Counted from the stretch's first letter, positions 19,027 to 27,703 are shown. The stretch is 64,000 bases of DNA from Abyssicoccus albus (GCF_003815035.1 NZ_RKRK01000003.1:186001-250000); one strand, 5' to 3'. Notes: generated by a model from the sequence alone, not told the origin. Program-made: numbers and translations.

Positions 19027-19352
19027 TATGATACTCCTTTGTAATGATCTGATAGATGCAAGCCAATGACTCCGATGGCAATGAGTGCTATACAAACTAA
19101 ATGGATTAATGACAGTGTATTATCAAACCAATACATATCAATCAGCACTGTCCCAACGGTTCCAATGCCTGCAAACGTGGCATATACCGTGCTTGTCGGT
19201 AATCCTTCACACGCTTTCGATAATAAATAAAAGTCAAACGTGACAAATAAAATGACATAAAACCAGTCTAGCCATCCATTCGCAATGTTAAACCCTACAA
19301 CCCATACAATTTCGCTTAAACATGTCCCGATCAAATATAAATAATACTTCAT
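19026..19352 (-). CDS. SMR-family efflux subunit, YkkC-like
   Basis: 108 residues, four helices, with the essential glutamate in LSEIVWVVGF and VYATFAGIGTVGTVL in helix 3. Both align with YkkC. I prefer the second ATG (19352): AGAGGA lies about 9 nt before it, and YkkC proteins also begin directly with MK. YkkCD-type heterodimers export guanidinium or cationic drugs. The 58-bp gap upstream is too short for a guanidine riboswitch. Confidence 0.8.
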   Translation of the reverse strand: MKYYLYLIGTCLSEIVWVVGFNIANGWLDWFYVILFVTFDFYLLSKACEGLPTSTVYATFAGIGTVGTVLIDMYWFDNTLSLIHLVCIALIAIGVIGLHLSDHYKGVS

Positions 19353-19410
19353 CCGATTCATCCTCTGATATTATATTGTGTATATCATACCAAAAAGGAG
19401 ACTTATCAAC

Positions 19411-19722
19411 ATGATTAGAGGTTCTTTAACTGATCACAAAGGACGTTGTATTCATTACAACAGTGACGTTGATATCGTCAGCTATCGTTTTCCTAACGAT
19501 CCACACTACTATCCGTGTTTTCAATGCTATGAAGCAATACACGGACATTTCCCGAGAAATAAATATAATATTTCAAGCGAAGAACATGCCGTTGTGTGTG
19601 GTGCATGTAAACAGACGATTGCAATTAATGAATACGTTCAAGTTAACCATTGTCCGCACTGTCATCATCAGTTCAATCCTGGTTGTCATGACCACTTCCA
19701 TTTATACTTCAATATGAATTGA
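19411..19722 (+). CDS. CHY zinc-finger protein
   Basis: 103 residues. The cysteine and histidine pattern fits the CHY zinc finger: GRCIHYNSDVD, then YYPCFQCYEAIHGH, CGACKQ, and CPHCHHQFNPGCHDH. It should bind three zinc ions. The molecular function in bacteria is unclear. The ATG at 19411 has AAAAGGAG about 10 nt upstream. Confidence 0.85.
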   Translation: MIRGSLTDHKGRCIHYNSDVDIVSYRFPNDPHYYPCFQCYEAIHGHFPRNKYNISSEEHAVVCGACKQTIAINEYVQVNHCPHCHHQFNPGCHDHFHLYFNMN

Positions 19723-19791
19723 TATGCATACTGTTTTCATTTTAGTATAATGGAATTGGAGAATTATCACTTATGAAATGAGGTGTTCTAC

Positions 19792-20115
19792 ATGGCTGAT
19801 ATCGGTCAGATTAATGCATTTGACGAGTTATTATCAGATGACGAAACATTTGTCATTATCGTTCAAGCGGTCATCAACAAGAAAGACAACTTAATTAAAG
19901 ATGTACTACGTGAATACCCAAGTTTAAAAAAAGATGAGATGACGTCATTGCTCGTTCATTTAAAAGATTTCTACTTAAACGAGCCATTGAGCGATACGAT
20001 TCAAGCATTTACGATCACTGTATATACGAATCAAAGTTATGCCGGGGACAATATATATGCCAACTTAAAACGCACACGAAAAAACCCGAAAGAATGGACA
20101 CATACAGCTAAATAA
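19792..20115 (+). CDS. Conserved small cytosolic protein, unknown
   Basis: 107 residues, mixed charged and hydrophobic, no membrane segment or motif that I recognise. It begins MADIGQINAFDELL and ends KNPKEWTHTAK. GAGGTG precedes the ATG at 19792. It is its own unit, followed by a good terminator. Confidence 0.65.
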   Translation: MADIGQINAFDELLSDDETFVIIVQAVINKKDNLIKDVLREYPSLKKDEMTSLLVHLKDFYLNEPLSDTIQAFTITVYTNQSYAGDNIYANLKRTRKNPKEWTHTAK

Positions 20116-20118
20116 AGT

Positions 20119-20154
20119 GAAAAACAGAAGGCATTGAACCCCTTCTGTTTTTCA
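20119..20154. terminator. Intrinsic terminator
   Basis: Stem GAAAAACAGAAGG / CCTTCTGTTTTTC with a roughly 10-nt loop. Confidence 0.85.
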
Positions 20155-20180
20155 TTCAAAGAAAAGAAAGGTGAATTAAA

Positions 20181-20660
20181 ATGAAACAGTCAATATATGA
20201 TATTAAAGTGGCGACAGTACAAGGTGAGACATACGAACTTTCAAAGTATAAGGACAAAGTAATGATCATCGTTAATACAGCAAGTAAATGTGGATTAACA
20301 CCTCAGTTTGAAGGATTACAACACCTTTATGATAGTTATAAAGATCAAGGGCTCGTCATTTTAGGATTCCCATGTAATCAATTTGCAAATCAAGAGCCAG
20401 GGAATGCTGAAGAAGCTGAATCTCTTTGTCAATTGAACTATGGTGTAACATTTCCTATGCACGAAAAAATTTACGTCAACGGCGACAACACTCACCCACT
20501 CTTTGAACACTTAAAGTCAGAACAAAAAGGACTATTCGGCAGTGCGATTAAATGGAATTTCACGAAATTCGTCATCTCTCGAGATGGTCAAGTCGTCAAG
20601 CGATTCTCACCGAAGGACGACCCGAAATCAATGAAGGAGACGATTGAATCTTTACTGTAA
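20181..20660 (+). CDS. bsaA: Glutathione-peroxidase-family thiol peroxidase
   Basis: 159 residues, the length of bacterial GPx. The peroxidatic cysteine is in [11 protein letters not shown] (Cys36), with the catalytic Gln ([14 protein letters not shown]) and Trp (KWNFTKF) also present. The second cysteine in FPCNQ suggests a thioredoxin-dependent cycle, as expected in an organism that lacks glutathione. Named bsaA/gpxA in staphylococci. It is 16 nt upstream of the UvrA-like gene and probably co-transcribed. Confidence 0.92.
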   Translation: MKQSIYDIKVATVQGETYELSKYKDKVMIIVNTASKCGLTPQFEGLQHLYDSYKDQGLVILGFPCNQFANQEPGNAEEAESLCQLNYGVTFPMHEKIYVNGDNTHPLFEHLKSEQKGLFGSAIKWNFTKFVISRDGQVVKRFSPKDDPKSMKETIESLL

Positions 20661-20676
20661 TGTTAGGAGTTATACT

Positions 20677-22941
20677 ATGAATCAAATTGAAGTCATAAAT
20701 AGCCGTGTCAACAACTTAAAAAATGTCAGTGTCAATATACCAAAGCACCAAATTACCGTCTTTACTGGAAGAAGTGGCTCTGGTAAATCATCACTGCTAT
20801 TTAACACAATCGCCTACGAATCGAATAGATTGCTCAACGAGACATACTCTAGCCATATCCAATATCAGCTTCCCCAGTACAATAAACCTGATGTTGATGA
20901 AATTCGAAACTTACCTGTCTCTATTATTATCGATCAAAAGCGTCTCGGAGGGAATTCACGGTCTACAGTCGGCACAATATCAGACATCTATTCGACTGTC
21001 AGATTGTTCTACTCTAGAATGGCAGAACCGTTTGTCGGATATTCAAATGTCTATAGCTTCAATAATAAAGAAGGCATGTGTACAACATGCGATGGATTAG
21101 GGTTTATCGATGATATAGATATCGATGAACTCATTCATTGGGACCGTTCATTAAATGAAGATGCAATCAACTTCCCATCCTTTAAGCCTGATAGTTGGAG
21201 AGGTAAACGTTACTTGTATTCAGGTCTATTCGATAATGATAAACCGATTAAAGACTATTCAGAAGATGAACTCAATAATTTCCTATATTCTCCTCAACGA
21301 ACGTTGAAAGATGCACCGGAAAAATGGCCAAAGACTGCAAAGTTCGAAGGATTAGTTGTTCGCTTTAGACGAAATTTCTTACTCAATGAAAACTTCGAAA
21401 ACAAACGATTTAAGAAAGACATTGATCGTGTAGTCACTCAAAAGAAATGTCCAGAATGTCAAGGCCAACGTTTGAACCATGAGGTATTGCGTGCAACGAT
21501 TAACGGTATGAACATTATGGACTTTTGTGAATTATCGATTTATGATGCGATTCAATGCGTTAAAACATTACATCACAAAGAAGCACAACACGTCATCGAT
21601 CGACTGTATGATCAATTAATTCGATTAGAGGAAATTGGTCTTGGTTATTTGTCGCTTTCACGTGAAACAAATACACTATCAGGTGGTGAGTCACAACGAT
21701 TAAAGCTTGTAAAACATTTGAACAGTGCACTGAGTGATATCGTGTATATCATAGATGAACCAAGTGTTGGGCTTCACCCACAAGACATTATCAAAATTAA
21801 TGCGATTATCCAATCGTTAAAAGATAAAGGAAATACCGTTTTAATCGTTGAACATGATCCGGATGTCATTCGCATCGCTGATTACGTCATCGACCTTGGT
21901 CCATATGCTGGAAGTGAAGGCGGAGAAATTATGTATAGTGGGGCTTATGAGTCATTACTTAATGCTCGAAATGATACAGCATACGCCTTAACAAAAAAGC
22001 ACAAACTTAATGATTCACCAAGAACATCGAAGCAGCATACGACACTTACGAATGTGACCAAGCATAATTTGAAGATAGAGCATATCAATATACCAACAGA
22101 TGTCTTCACAGTAGTCACTGGTGTTGCAGGATCTGGGAAATCAACACTTATTGTCGATGTGCTACCTAAGCATTTAGAGCAATCAATTGTCATTAACCAA
22201 AAAGCAGTGACTCAATCAAGTCGTTCAAATCTATTGACCTATTTAGATATTTTCGATGAAGTTCGGACATTCTTTAGCAATCGAACAGACTTGTCTAAAG
22301 GTTACTTCAGTTATAATTCCAAAGGTGCCTGCCCTAAATGTAATGGTAAAGGGGTCATTAAGACTGAACTTGCCTTTATGGGAAATAGTGAGCATCGGTG
22401 TGAAGAATGTAATGGATTACGATATAACGAAAAGACTTTATCTACTTATGTCGATGGATACAATATTTCTAATATTTTGCATATGACCGCATCGAAAGCA
22501 ATTGATTTTTTCGAAGGATATGACAAAATTATCCACACATTACAGCAACTCAATGTTACAGGATTAGGATATATGACACTTGGACAAACGTTGGATACTT
22601 TATCCGGTGGTGAGTTACAACGATTAAAATTATCACAACATTTATTGAAAGCAACGACACCTTCTACATTCATCTTTGATGAACCAACAACTGGGCTTCA
22701 TGAACAAGATATTCCAGTCTTAATGGATTGCTTTAAAATGATGATTGAAGAAGGACACGGTATCATTGTCATTGAACATAACCTATCCATTATGACTGAA
22801 GCAGACTGGCTGATTGATATCGGACCCGCAGCAGGACAACGCGGCGGTCAAATTATGGTTGAAGGACTACTGCAAGATGTCATTGACGATAAAGAATCCG
22901 TCACAATGAAACATTTGAGAAGGTATATTTCTCAATCATAA
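20677..22941 (+). CDS. Stand-alone UvrA paralogue (ABC-type, class II)
   Basis: 754 residues, about 190 shorter than housekeeping UvrA. It has two ABC modules: Walker A GRSGSGKSS and GVAGSGKST, signatures TLSGGESQRLKL and TLSGGELQRLKL, Walker B VYIIDEPSVGLHP and TFIFDEPTTGLHE. Paired zinc modules are CTTCDGLGF with CPECQGQRL and CPKCNGKGV with CEECNGLRY. The shortness suggests that the UvrB-binding and insertion domains are missing, as in UvrA2/DrrC proteins linked to DNA-binding-drug tolerance. The ATG at 20677 follows TAGGAGTT. The role here is inference. Confidence 0.88.
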   Translation: MNQIEVINSRVNNLKNVSVNIPKHQITVFTGRSGSGKSSLLFNTIAYESNRLLNETYSSHIQYQLPQYNKPDVDEIRNLPVSIIIDQKRLGGNSRSTVGTISDIYSTVRLFYSRMAEPFVGYSNVYSFNNKEGMCTTCDGLGFIDDIDIDELIHWDRSLNEDAINFPSFKPDSWRGKRYLYSGLFDNDKPIKDYSEDELNNFLYSPQRTLKDAPEKWPKTAKFEGLVVRFRRNFLLNENFENKRFKKDIDRVVTQKKCPECQGQRLNHEVLRATINGMNIMDFCELSIYDAIQCVKTLHHKEAQHVIDRLYDQLIRLEEIGLGYLSLSRETNTLSGGESQRLKLVKHLNSALSDIVYIIDEPSVGLHPQDIIKINAIIQSLKDKGNTVLIVEHDPDVIRIADYVIDLGPYAGSEGGEIMYSGAYESLLNARNDTAYALTKKHKLNDSPRTSKQHTTLTNVTKHNLKIEHINIPTDVFTVVTGVAGSGKSTLIVDVLPKHLEQSIVINQKAVTQSSRSNLLTYLDIFDEVRTFFSNRTDLSKGYFSYNSKGACPKCNGKGVIKTELAFMGNSEHRCEECNGLRYNEKTLSTYVDGYNISNILHMTASKAIDFFEGYDKIIHTLQQLNVTGLGYMTLGQTLDTLSGGELQRLKLSQHLLKATTPSTFIFDEPTTGLHEQDIPVLMDCFKMMIEEGHGIIVIEHNLSIMTEADWLIDIGPAAGQRGGQIMVEGLLQDVIDDKESVTMKHLRRYISQS

Positions 22942-22946
22942 TCAAA

Positions 22947-22985
22947 AAAATGCCCGAAGTATGGATTCCATACTTCGGGCATTTT
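22947..22985. terminator. Bidirectional terminator after the uvrA paralogue
   Basis: An 18-bp perfect stem (AAATGCCCGAAGTATGG / CCATACTTCGGGCATTT) with a 3-nt loop, flanked by A and T runs. Confidence 0.92.
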
Positions 22986-23001
22986 GGTTGCATTAAGTTA
23001 A

Positions 23002-23246
23002 GTTGCCAGTTTCAACTTCTTCTATCAAATCTGCCAACTTAGAATTGGTTTTAGTTGGCAGTTTCTACTCATCCTATCAAATCTGCCAACTTAGAATTGG
23101 TTTTAGTTGGCAGTTTCTGCTCATCCCATCAAATCTGCCAACTTAGAATTGGTTTTAGTTGGCAGTTTCTGCTCATCCTATCAAATCTGCCAACTTAGAA
23201 TTGGTTTTAGTTGGCAGTTTCTACTCATCCTATCAAATCTGCCAAC
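23002..23246. repeat. Palindrome array of family 3, five copies, 52-bp pitch
   Basis: Repeat starts are at 23002, 23054, 23106, 23158 and 23210, all 52 bp apart. Each unit has arms GTTGGCAG and CTGCCAAC around a 21-nt centre, then a 15-nt linker containing TTAGAATTGG. The first unit is slightly diverged (GTTGCCAG). The array lies between convergent genes, after a proper terminator. Confidence 0.9.
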
Positions 23247-23269
23247 TTTTAAAATATATGCAAGTAATT

Positions 23270-24097
23270 TTATTTACTTAAAATCTCCACACCTTTATTT
23301 ATGATTGTGTCATATATCTTAGGTGGTGCCCATTTCGATAAATTACATAAGATATGAGAAGATGCTGTAGACTTGTAAATAGCTCTTGGTTTGTCATCTA
23401 AAATAGCGTGAATCATCTGGTTTCTCGTTCGTTCAACAGTTGGTGCTTTCTCCATCGAATTCAACATGAATCGTTTCACTTGTTGCATCTTCTGTTGATA
23501 ATCTTTAGGACTTGAGTCTACATATTGATTCTCCATTGCACGATCTTTAAATGCGGTCTTAACGACACCTGGCTCAATCATTGAGACCTCTATATTGAAC
23601 GGTTTAACTTCTTGTCTTAATGCTGTACCAATCGCTTTAATACTATGTTTCGTCGATGCATAATAACCCATTCCCGCACTGGATACATAAGCAGCACTAG
23701 AGCTTGTTAACACAATTCGTCCGCTTCGACGCGCTCTCATTTGTGGTAATACTTCGCGAATACAGTCCACCACGCCGAACACATTCACTTCAAATTGTTT
23801 CACCATTGCATCATGTGGCACCGCTTCGATTGGTCCGTATACTCCATAGCCTGCGTTACAACATACGACATCGATTCGTCCATGATCTGACGTTATGCCC
23901 TTCACAGTTTGTTGAATCTGTTCATAATTTGACATATCACACCGGTAACTATGTGCCCCTTGTTCACTCAACCACTGTGATTTATCCTTAGACCTTGCAC
24001 TGACACATATCACGTGTTCGGTCTCTCTTAAAAGCTTTAACGTCACGGCTAATCCAAATCCACTTGTGGCACCTGTAATCCAAATTACTTTCGTCAT
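23270..24097 (-). CDS. Short-chain dehydrogenase/reductase
   Basis: 275 residues, classical SDR. The nucleotide loop is TGATSGFG near the N terminus, followed by CNAGYGVYG, the catalytic serine in LTSSSAAYV, and YYASTKHS (Tyr and Lys of the YxxxK motif). The long helical C-terminal part (after about 190) resembles SDRs acting on lipid-like or steroid-like substrates. It overlaps the OsmC-like gene by 4 nt (ATGA), so the two form an operon. Confidence 0.85.
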   Translation of the reverse strand: MTKVIWITGATSGFGLAVTLKLLRETEHVICVSARSKDKSQWLSEQGAHSYRCDMSNYEQIQQTVKGITSDHGRIDVVCCNAGYGVYGPIEAVPHDAMVKQFEVNVFGVVDCIREVLPQMRARRSGRIVLTSSSAAYVSSAGMGYYASTKHSIKAIGTALRQEVKPFNIEVSMIEPGVVKTAFKDRAMENQYVDSSPKDYQQKMQQVKRFMLNSMEKAPTVERTRNQMIHAILDDKPRAIYKSTASSHILCNLSKWAPPKIYDTIINKGVEILSK

Positions 24098-24516
24098 TTC
24101 ACAGTCACCTTCACATTCCCTTCTATTGCTCGACTAATCATACACGATGATTCTGCCTTCGCAAATATACGTTGAATTTTTGCATCGGTTTGTTCATATG
24201 AATGTAAGCCAATAATTGTCGGGTCGTGTATAATCTCTTTAAACGTTGGAATCCCTTTATCTGTTTCAACATGCGCGACTGAATTTAATTCAATTGAATC
24301 GAACTGAACCCGACTTGACTCTAATATTGCTGCGAGTGTAATTAAATAACACGTTGACGCAGCACCTAATAGCATTTCATCAGGATTCGTTCCGACACCT
24401 GGTCCATCCATTGATTCAGGAATGGATACGTCACTGTCCAACGCATCCATCTTGATCGTACCTTGGCTATTTCGACCGCCTGTCCATCTCCCTTTCAATT
24501 CAAAACGGTGTATCAT
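24094..24516 (-). CDS. OsmC/Ohr-family peroxiredoxin
   Basis: 140 residues with the OsmC fold. Two cysteines are placed as in the family: AASTCYLITLAAIL (helix 2) and KAESSCMISRAI. OsmC/Ohr proteins reduce organic hydroperoxides with lipoyl or thiol donors. The ATG at 24516 follows GAGGAGTG. First gene of a two-gene operon with the SDR. Confidence 0.82.
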   Translation of the reverse strand: MIHRFELKGRWTGGRNSQGTIKMDALDSDVSIPESMDGPGVGTNPDEMLLGAASTCYLITLAAILESSRVQFDSIELNSVAHVETDKGIPTFKEIIHDPTIIGLHSYEQTDAKIQRIFAKAESSCMISRAIEGNVKVTVK

Positions 24517-24601
24517 AATAACACTCCTCATTCAATTTATATATACATATGTAAGTTATGTTAAACTATGAATATCTTATCTATTCAAGGAGTATTATAT
24601 C

Positions 24602-25087
24602 ATGACTTATGAATATCCTGAGATTTTCGAAATGGACAAAAAATACTATGTAGTGTTCAAAAAGACATTCGATGCATCACCATCTAAAGTTTTTGAATGT
24701 ATTACAAAGCAAACGTCACAATGGAATGAAATGATACATTTTGATCAGGTTAAAGACGGCTCAAATTTCACACTCCAATTGGATGAAACGAATAGTTCAT
24801 CACTGACGTTACCGATACTTTCTGTGTCGAATGATGAACTTCTAAAATTAGAATGGCCGAAAGGATATGTGCAATTCGATCTACATTCTCAAAGCCCCAT
24901 TTCGACGATGTGTAGTCTAACACAAGTGAGCGAGACATTAAGCAATCGATTGATTCATGATATAACAAATTGGCATGTTGCTTTAATCAATATCGAGCAA
25001 ATGTTATTAGATGCTAATCACCAATATGATAATGACGATTACAAACCTCTTTATGACTATTATGTTAAAGAAATGAATGCTCTATAA
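24602..25087 (+). CDS. SRPBCC (START/AHSA1-like) domain protein
   Basis: 161 residues. The pattern YVVFKKTFDASPSKVFECIT, followed by strands and ending in a long helix (DITNWHVALINIEQML), is typical of the SRPBCC hydrophobic-pocket fold. A ligand cannot be assigned. It is divergent from the OsmC-like gene. Confidence 0.65.
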   Translation: MTYEYPEIFEMDKKYYVVFKKTFDASPSKVFECITKQTSQWNEMIHFDQVKDGSNFTLQLDETNSSSLTLPILSVSNDELLKLEWPKGYVQFDLHSQSPISTMCSLTQVSETLSNRLIHDITNWHVALINIEQMLLDANHQYDNDDYKPLYDYYVKEMNAL

Positions 25088-25095
25088 CAAAACAT

Positions 25096-25124
25096 TTGAC
25101 AAAATTTCTAATACACTATAATAT
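25096..25124 (+). promoter_or_regulatory. Promoter of the leader peptide-transporter unit
   Basis: A consensus TTGACA (25096-25101) with TAATAT 17 nt downstream (25119-25124), or TATAAT at 15 nt. A strong sigma-A promoter immediately upstream of the leader peptide. Confidence 0.75.
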
Positions 25125-25155
25125 AGTGAACAATATATAAAAGGAGTCATGCTTT

Positions 25156-25215
25156 ATGACACACGAATTAGTCATCACAACACAATTTAACTATTTTTGG
25201 AGCTATCTACAGTAA
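25156..25215 (+). CDS. Aromatic-rich leader peptide before an NSS transporter
   Basis: A 19-codon ORF, MTHELVITTQFNYFWSYLQ, with AAAGGAG 9 nt before the ATG. Residues 11-17 (FNYFWSY) hold Phe, Tyr, Phe, Trp and Tyr, which is what a control peptide for aromatic amino acids would look like. It stops at 25213-25215, and a series of competing hairpins and a terminator follow before the transporter start. It has its own consensus promoter. The regulatory role is inferred from this arrangement; the ORF, promoter and RNA elements are visible directly. Confidence 0.72.
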   Translation: MTHELVITTQFNYFWSYLQ

Positions 25216-25228
25216 AGTGCTCATATGT

Positions 25229-25378
25229 CATCGTACATGTGAGTGCCACTCACATGTATGATGGCTTATTCGTGTATGCTTAAGCCATTACTAATGGTTT
25301 AAGCTAATAAAGTATCTCATTAAGAAGACTTACATTAGTTTATCCACAAACTAATGTAAGTCTTCTTCTTTTTTATAT
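25229..25378 (+). promoter_or_regulatory. Attenuator-like RNA with competing hairpins and terminator
   Basis: Hairpin 1 (25229-25263) has 17-bp arms. Hairpin 2 (25278-25304) pairs GCTTAAGCCATT with AATGGTTTAAGC. The terminator (25322-25375) has 20-bp arms beginning AAGAAGACTTACATTAG and is followed by CTTTTTTT. Alternatives exist: ATGGCTTA (25261-25268) can pair with TAAGCCAT (25281-25288), which breaks hairpin 2. ACTAATG (25290-25296) can pair with CATTAGT (25333-25339), which breaks the terminator stem. This fits transcription attenuation. Confidence 0.65.
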
Positions 25379-25403
25379 AAAATTTTCTTGGAGGGTGTTA
25401 AAA

Positions 25404-26750
25404 ATGCAAAGTGGAAATCAATTCGGATCAAAACTCGGATTCATATTAAGTGCTGCCGGCAGTGCGATAGGACTTGGAGCCGTATGGAAATTCCCATATA
25501 TGACTGCCCATCATGGCGGCGGCGCGTTTCTATTCATCTTTATCTTATTAACATTGCTCATTGGATTACCGTTGCTTCTTGCTGAATTCGTACTTGGTCG
25601 AAGTAAAAAAACATACCCCGTCAAAACATTTGAACTGTTAGGTGGAAAAAAACACTATAAAATCATTGGAATGCTAGGACAACTCGCAGTGTTACTACTA
25701 TTATCTTTCTATAGTGTCATTGGAGGCTGGATCTTAATCTATATCGTACTCACGATTGGAGATATTATCGGACTGAATACACTCAATTCATCTGGAGATT
25801 TATTTAACAGTGTAATCGGTCATAGTATGATGGTTATTGTTGCTCAAGGTGCTTTCATCTTCATTACTGCTTTAATCGTTGGACGAGGCATCGAATCAGG
25901 TATAGAGAAGGCTAGTAAAATTATGATGCCTTTACTCTTTGTCTCATTCATTATCATCGTCATTCGTTCACTCACATTAGATGGTGCGATGGAAGGTGTT
26001 CAGTTTTTTTTACAACCGAATTTCAGTTCATTATCTAGTGAAAGTTTGATCTATGCACTTGGACAGTCATTCTTTGCATTATCATTAGGTGTTACTGGAA
26101 TGATGACATATGCTGCCTACTTAGATGATGAAACAAGCTTGGTCAACTCAGGCATCTCTATCGTCAGTATGAACATTGTTATCTCAATCCTTGCAGGTCT
26201 TGCAATATTCCCTGCAACATTCGCCTTAGGCATCGATGTAGAAGAAGGTGGACCAGGACTATTATTTATCGTATTACCACAAGTGTTCGAACAGATTCCA
26301 TTCGGCACACTGTTTTACCTGTTATTCTTAATGTTGTTCTTATTCGCAACGTTAACATCTGCGTTATCAATGATTGAAATTAACGTATCAAATGTCATTA
26401 AGGAACAGACATCTAAACGAATGTCCACTTCAATGATTATAGGATTAGTCGCATTTATTATCGGCATCCCTTCTGCTTTATCATTTGGAGTCCTTGGCGA
26501 TGTTCAGCTCTTCGGTAAATCCATATTCGATACTATGGATTACTCAGTATCTAATATATTACTACCAGTTGGTGCGTTACTTATAACGTTATTTGTCGGT
26601 TACATTATGGATAAAAACATCATCAAATCTCAACTAAACGTCACAGATTCATCGATTAGCAAGACAATGTACACAATATGGATGATTATCATTCGATTTG
26701 TATTACCGATTATCATTATCTTTGTATTTCTTAATAATTTGATTAACTAG
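25404..26750 (+). CDS. Sodium-dependent amino-acid transporter, NSS/SNF family
   Basis: 448 residues, LeuT-like fold, about 11-12 helices. The family opening GSKLGFILSAAGSAIGLGAVWKFPY, split into chunks, carries the helix 1 GxxxGLGxxWKFP unwound segment, and GGGAFLFIFI follows. The LSLGVTGMMTYAAYL region is helix 6. Bacterial relatives carry tryptophan or tyrosine (TnaT, Tyt1). The aromatic-rich leader peptide upstream supports an aromatic substrate, but this is inference. I use the ATG at 25404 (GGAGGG 8 nt upstream). Its TAG stop shares CTAG with the stop of the convergent gene. Confidence 0.85.
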   Translation: MQSGNQFGSKLGFILSAAGSAIGLGAVWKFPYMTAHHGGGAFLFIFILLTLLIGLPLLLAEFVLGRSKKTYPVKTFELLGGKKHYKIIGMLGQLAVLLLLSFYSVIGGWILIYIVLTIGDIIGLNTLNSSGDLFNSVIGHSMMVIVAQGAFIFITALIVGRGIESGIEKASKIMMPLLFVSFIIIVIRSLTLDGAMEGVQFFLQPNFSSLSSESLIYALGQSFFALSLGVTGMMTYAAYLDDETSLVNSGISIVSMNIVISILAGLAIFPATFALGIDVEEGGPGLLFIVLPQVFEQIPFGTLFYLLFLMLFLFATLTSALSMIEINVSNVIKEQTSKRMSTSMIIGLVAFIIGIPSALSFGVLGDVQLFGKSIFDTMDYSVSNILLPVGALLITLFVGYIMDKNIIKSQLNVTDSSISKTMYTIWMIIIRFVLPIIIIFVFLNNLIN

Positions 26751-27094
26751 TTCCTCTCATCTAAAAAAGATTTCAACACAATCGCATGATTATATTGAGT
26801 ATCGCGCGCAGCATATAACAACGTTATATCGTCTGTGCGTGATTTTTCAATTAATACTTTCAATGTTTCACTATCATTTTCTTTAAGTTCTTCCTTATAT
26901 TGATTAGCGAATGCTTCAAACTTATCCTCATCATGATCAAACCATTTCCTAAGTGTCGAACTTGGTGCAATATCTTTCGCCCACAAATCATAATGCAAAT
27001 CAGACTTCTTTATCCCTCTAGGCCATAATCCGTCGACTAAGACATTGTATTGATCACTATCTATTGTTTCATATACTCTCTTTATTCTAATCAT
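26747..27094 (-). CDS. DUF488-family protein
   Basis: 115 residues starting MIRIKRVYETIDSDQYNVLVDG, then LWPRGIKKSDLHYDLWAKDIAPSS, split signatures of the DUF488 (YeaO-like) family. The biochemical role is unknown. It is 17 nt downstream of a TetR-family gene, so it is probably under its control. Confidence 0.8.
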   Translation of the reverse strand: MIRIKRVYETIDSDQYNVLVDGLWPRGIKKSDLHYDLWAKDIAPSSTLRKWFDHDEDKFEAFANQYKEELKENDSETLKVLIEKSRTDDITLLYAARDTQYNHAIVLKSFLDERN

Positions 27095-27111
27095 TTACAT
27101 CGCTCACTTTC

Positions 27112-27684
27112 TTATTGAATTGCATTCATAATAAATTCAATCAACTCTTTTTTATATCGATCGATATCGTCATCATGTTGAACGGTAATAAATCGCTTAG
27201 CCGTTGACTCAATTAATGAGATAATGAAAGTAATCGTATATTCTACATTCAGATCACTTCTAACATCCCCAGCTTTCATGGAATATAATAATCGCTCCTT
27301 TAGGACCGTTCTGAGAGGTTCATATAACATCTCCCAATCTGACTCTTCCATCACTTCATTCACACTTGCAAACACAATCAATGTTAATTTTGGACTGTCT
27401 TTTGACATTGTAATAATTCGATCAATGGATAACTCTAATAAGTAATAGACACCTTGTTCAACATCTGTATGTTCTTTTAAATAATCACTATACTCTTGAA
27501 TACTATCAATACTTAATTTAGATAATAAGTCTTGTTTACTTTTGAAATATAAATAGAAAGTTCCTTGTGCAATTTTTGATTTCTTAACAATTGCAGAAAT
27601 TCTTGTATTTTCAATACCATATTGATCAAATAACTCTTTTGCACTCTTCAAAATTATACTACGTTTGTCCTTCATAGACGGCAT
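27112..27684 (-). CDS. TetR-family transcriptional regulator
   Basis: 190 residues. The N-terminal HTH reads RISAIVKKSKIAQGTFYLYF. I start at the ATG at 27684 (MPSMKDKRSI) because GGAGTGAAG lies just upstream; the longer frame would begin inside the operator. It is the first gene of a pair with DUF488. A palindrome (27704-27720) overlaps its promoter region, so it is likely autoregulated. Confidence 0.82.
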   Translation of the reverse strand: MPSMKDKRSIILKSAKELFDQYGIENTRISAIVKKSKIAQGTFYLYFKSKQDLLSKLSIDSIQEYSDYLKEHTDVEQGVYYLLELSIDRIITMSKDSPKLTLIVFASVNEVMEESDWEMLYEPLRTVLKERLLYSMKAGDVRSDLNVEYTITFIISLIESTAKRFITVQHDDDIDRYKKELIEFIMNAIQ

Positions 27685-27703
27685 TATCTTCACTCCATTC
27701 AAA

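Noticed and set aside
20677-22941. Housekeeping UvrA of nucleotide excision repair
   Set aside because: It is about 190 residues too short, lacks room for the UvrB-binding and insertion domains, and no uvrB is adjacent. It fits the UvrA2-type paralogues.
23107-23304. Open frame across the 52-bp repeats (65 codons)
   Set aside because: It only exists because 52-bp repeats happen to lack stops in one frame; it has no ribosome site and its peptide is repetitive. The same applies to the frame at 47964-48188 in the GCGCGC array and 2161-2358 in array A.
25229-25378. T-box riboswitch before the NSS transporter
   Set aside because: No AGGGTGG-type T-box bulge or specifier loop could be found. A leader peptide is present instead.
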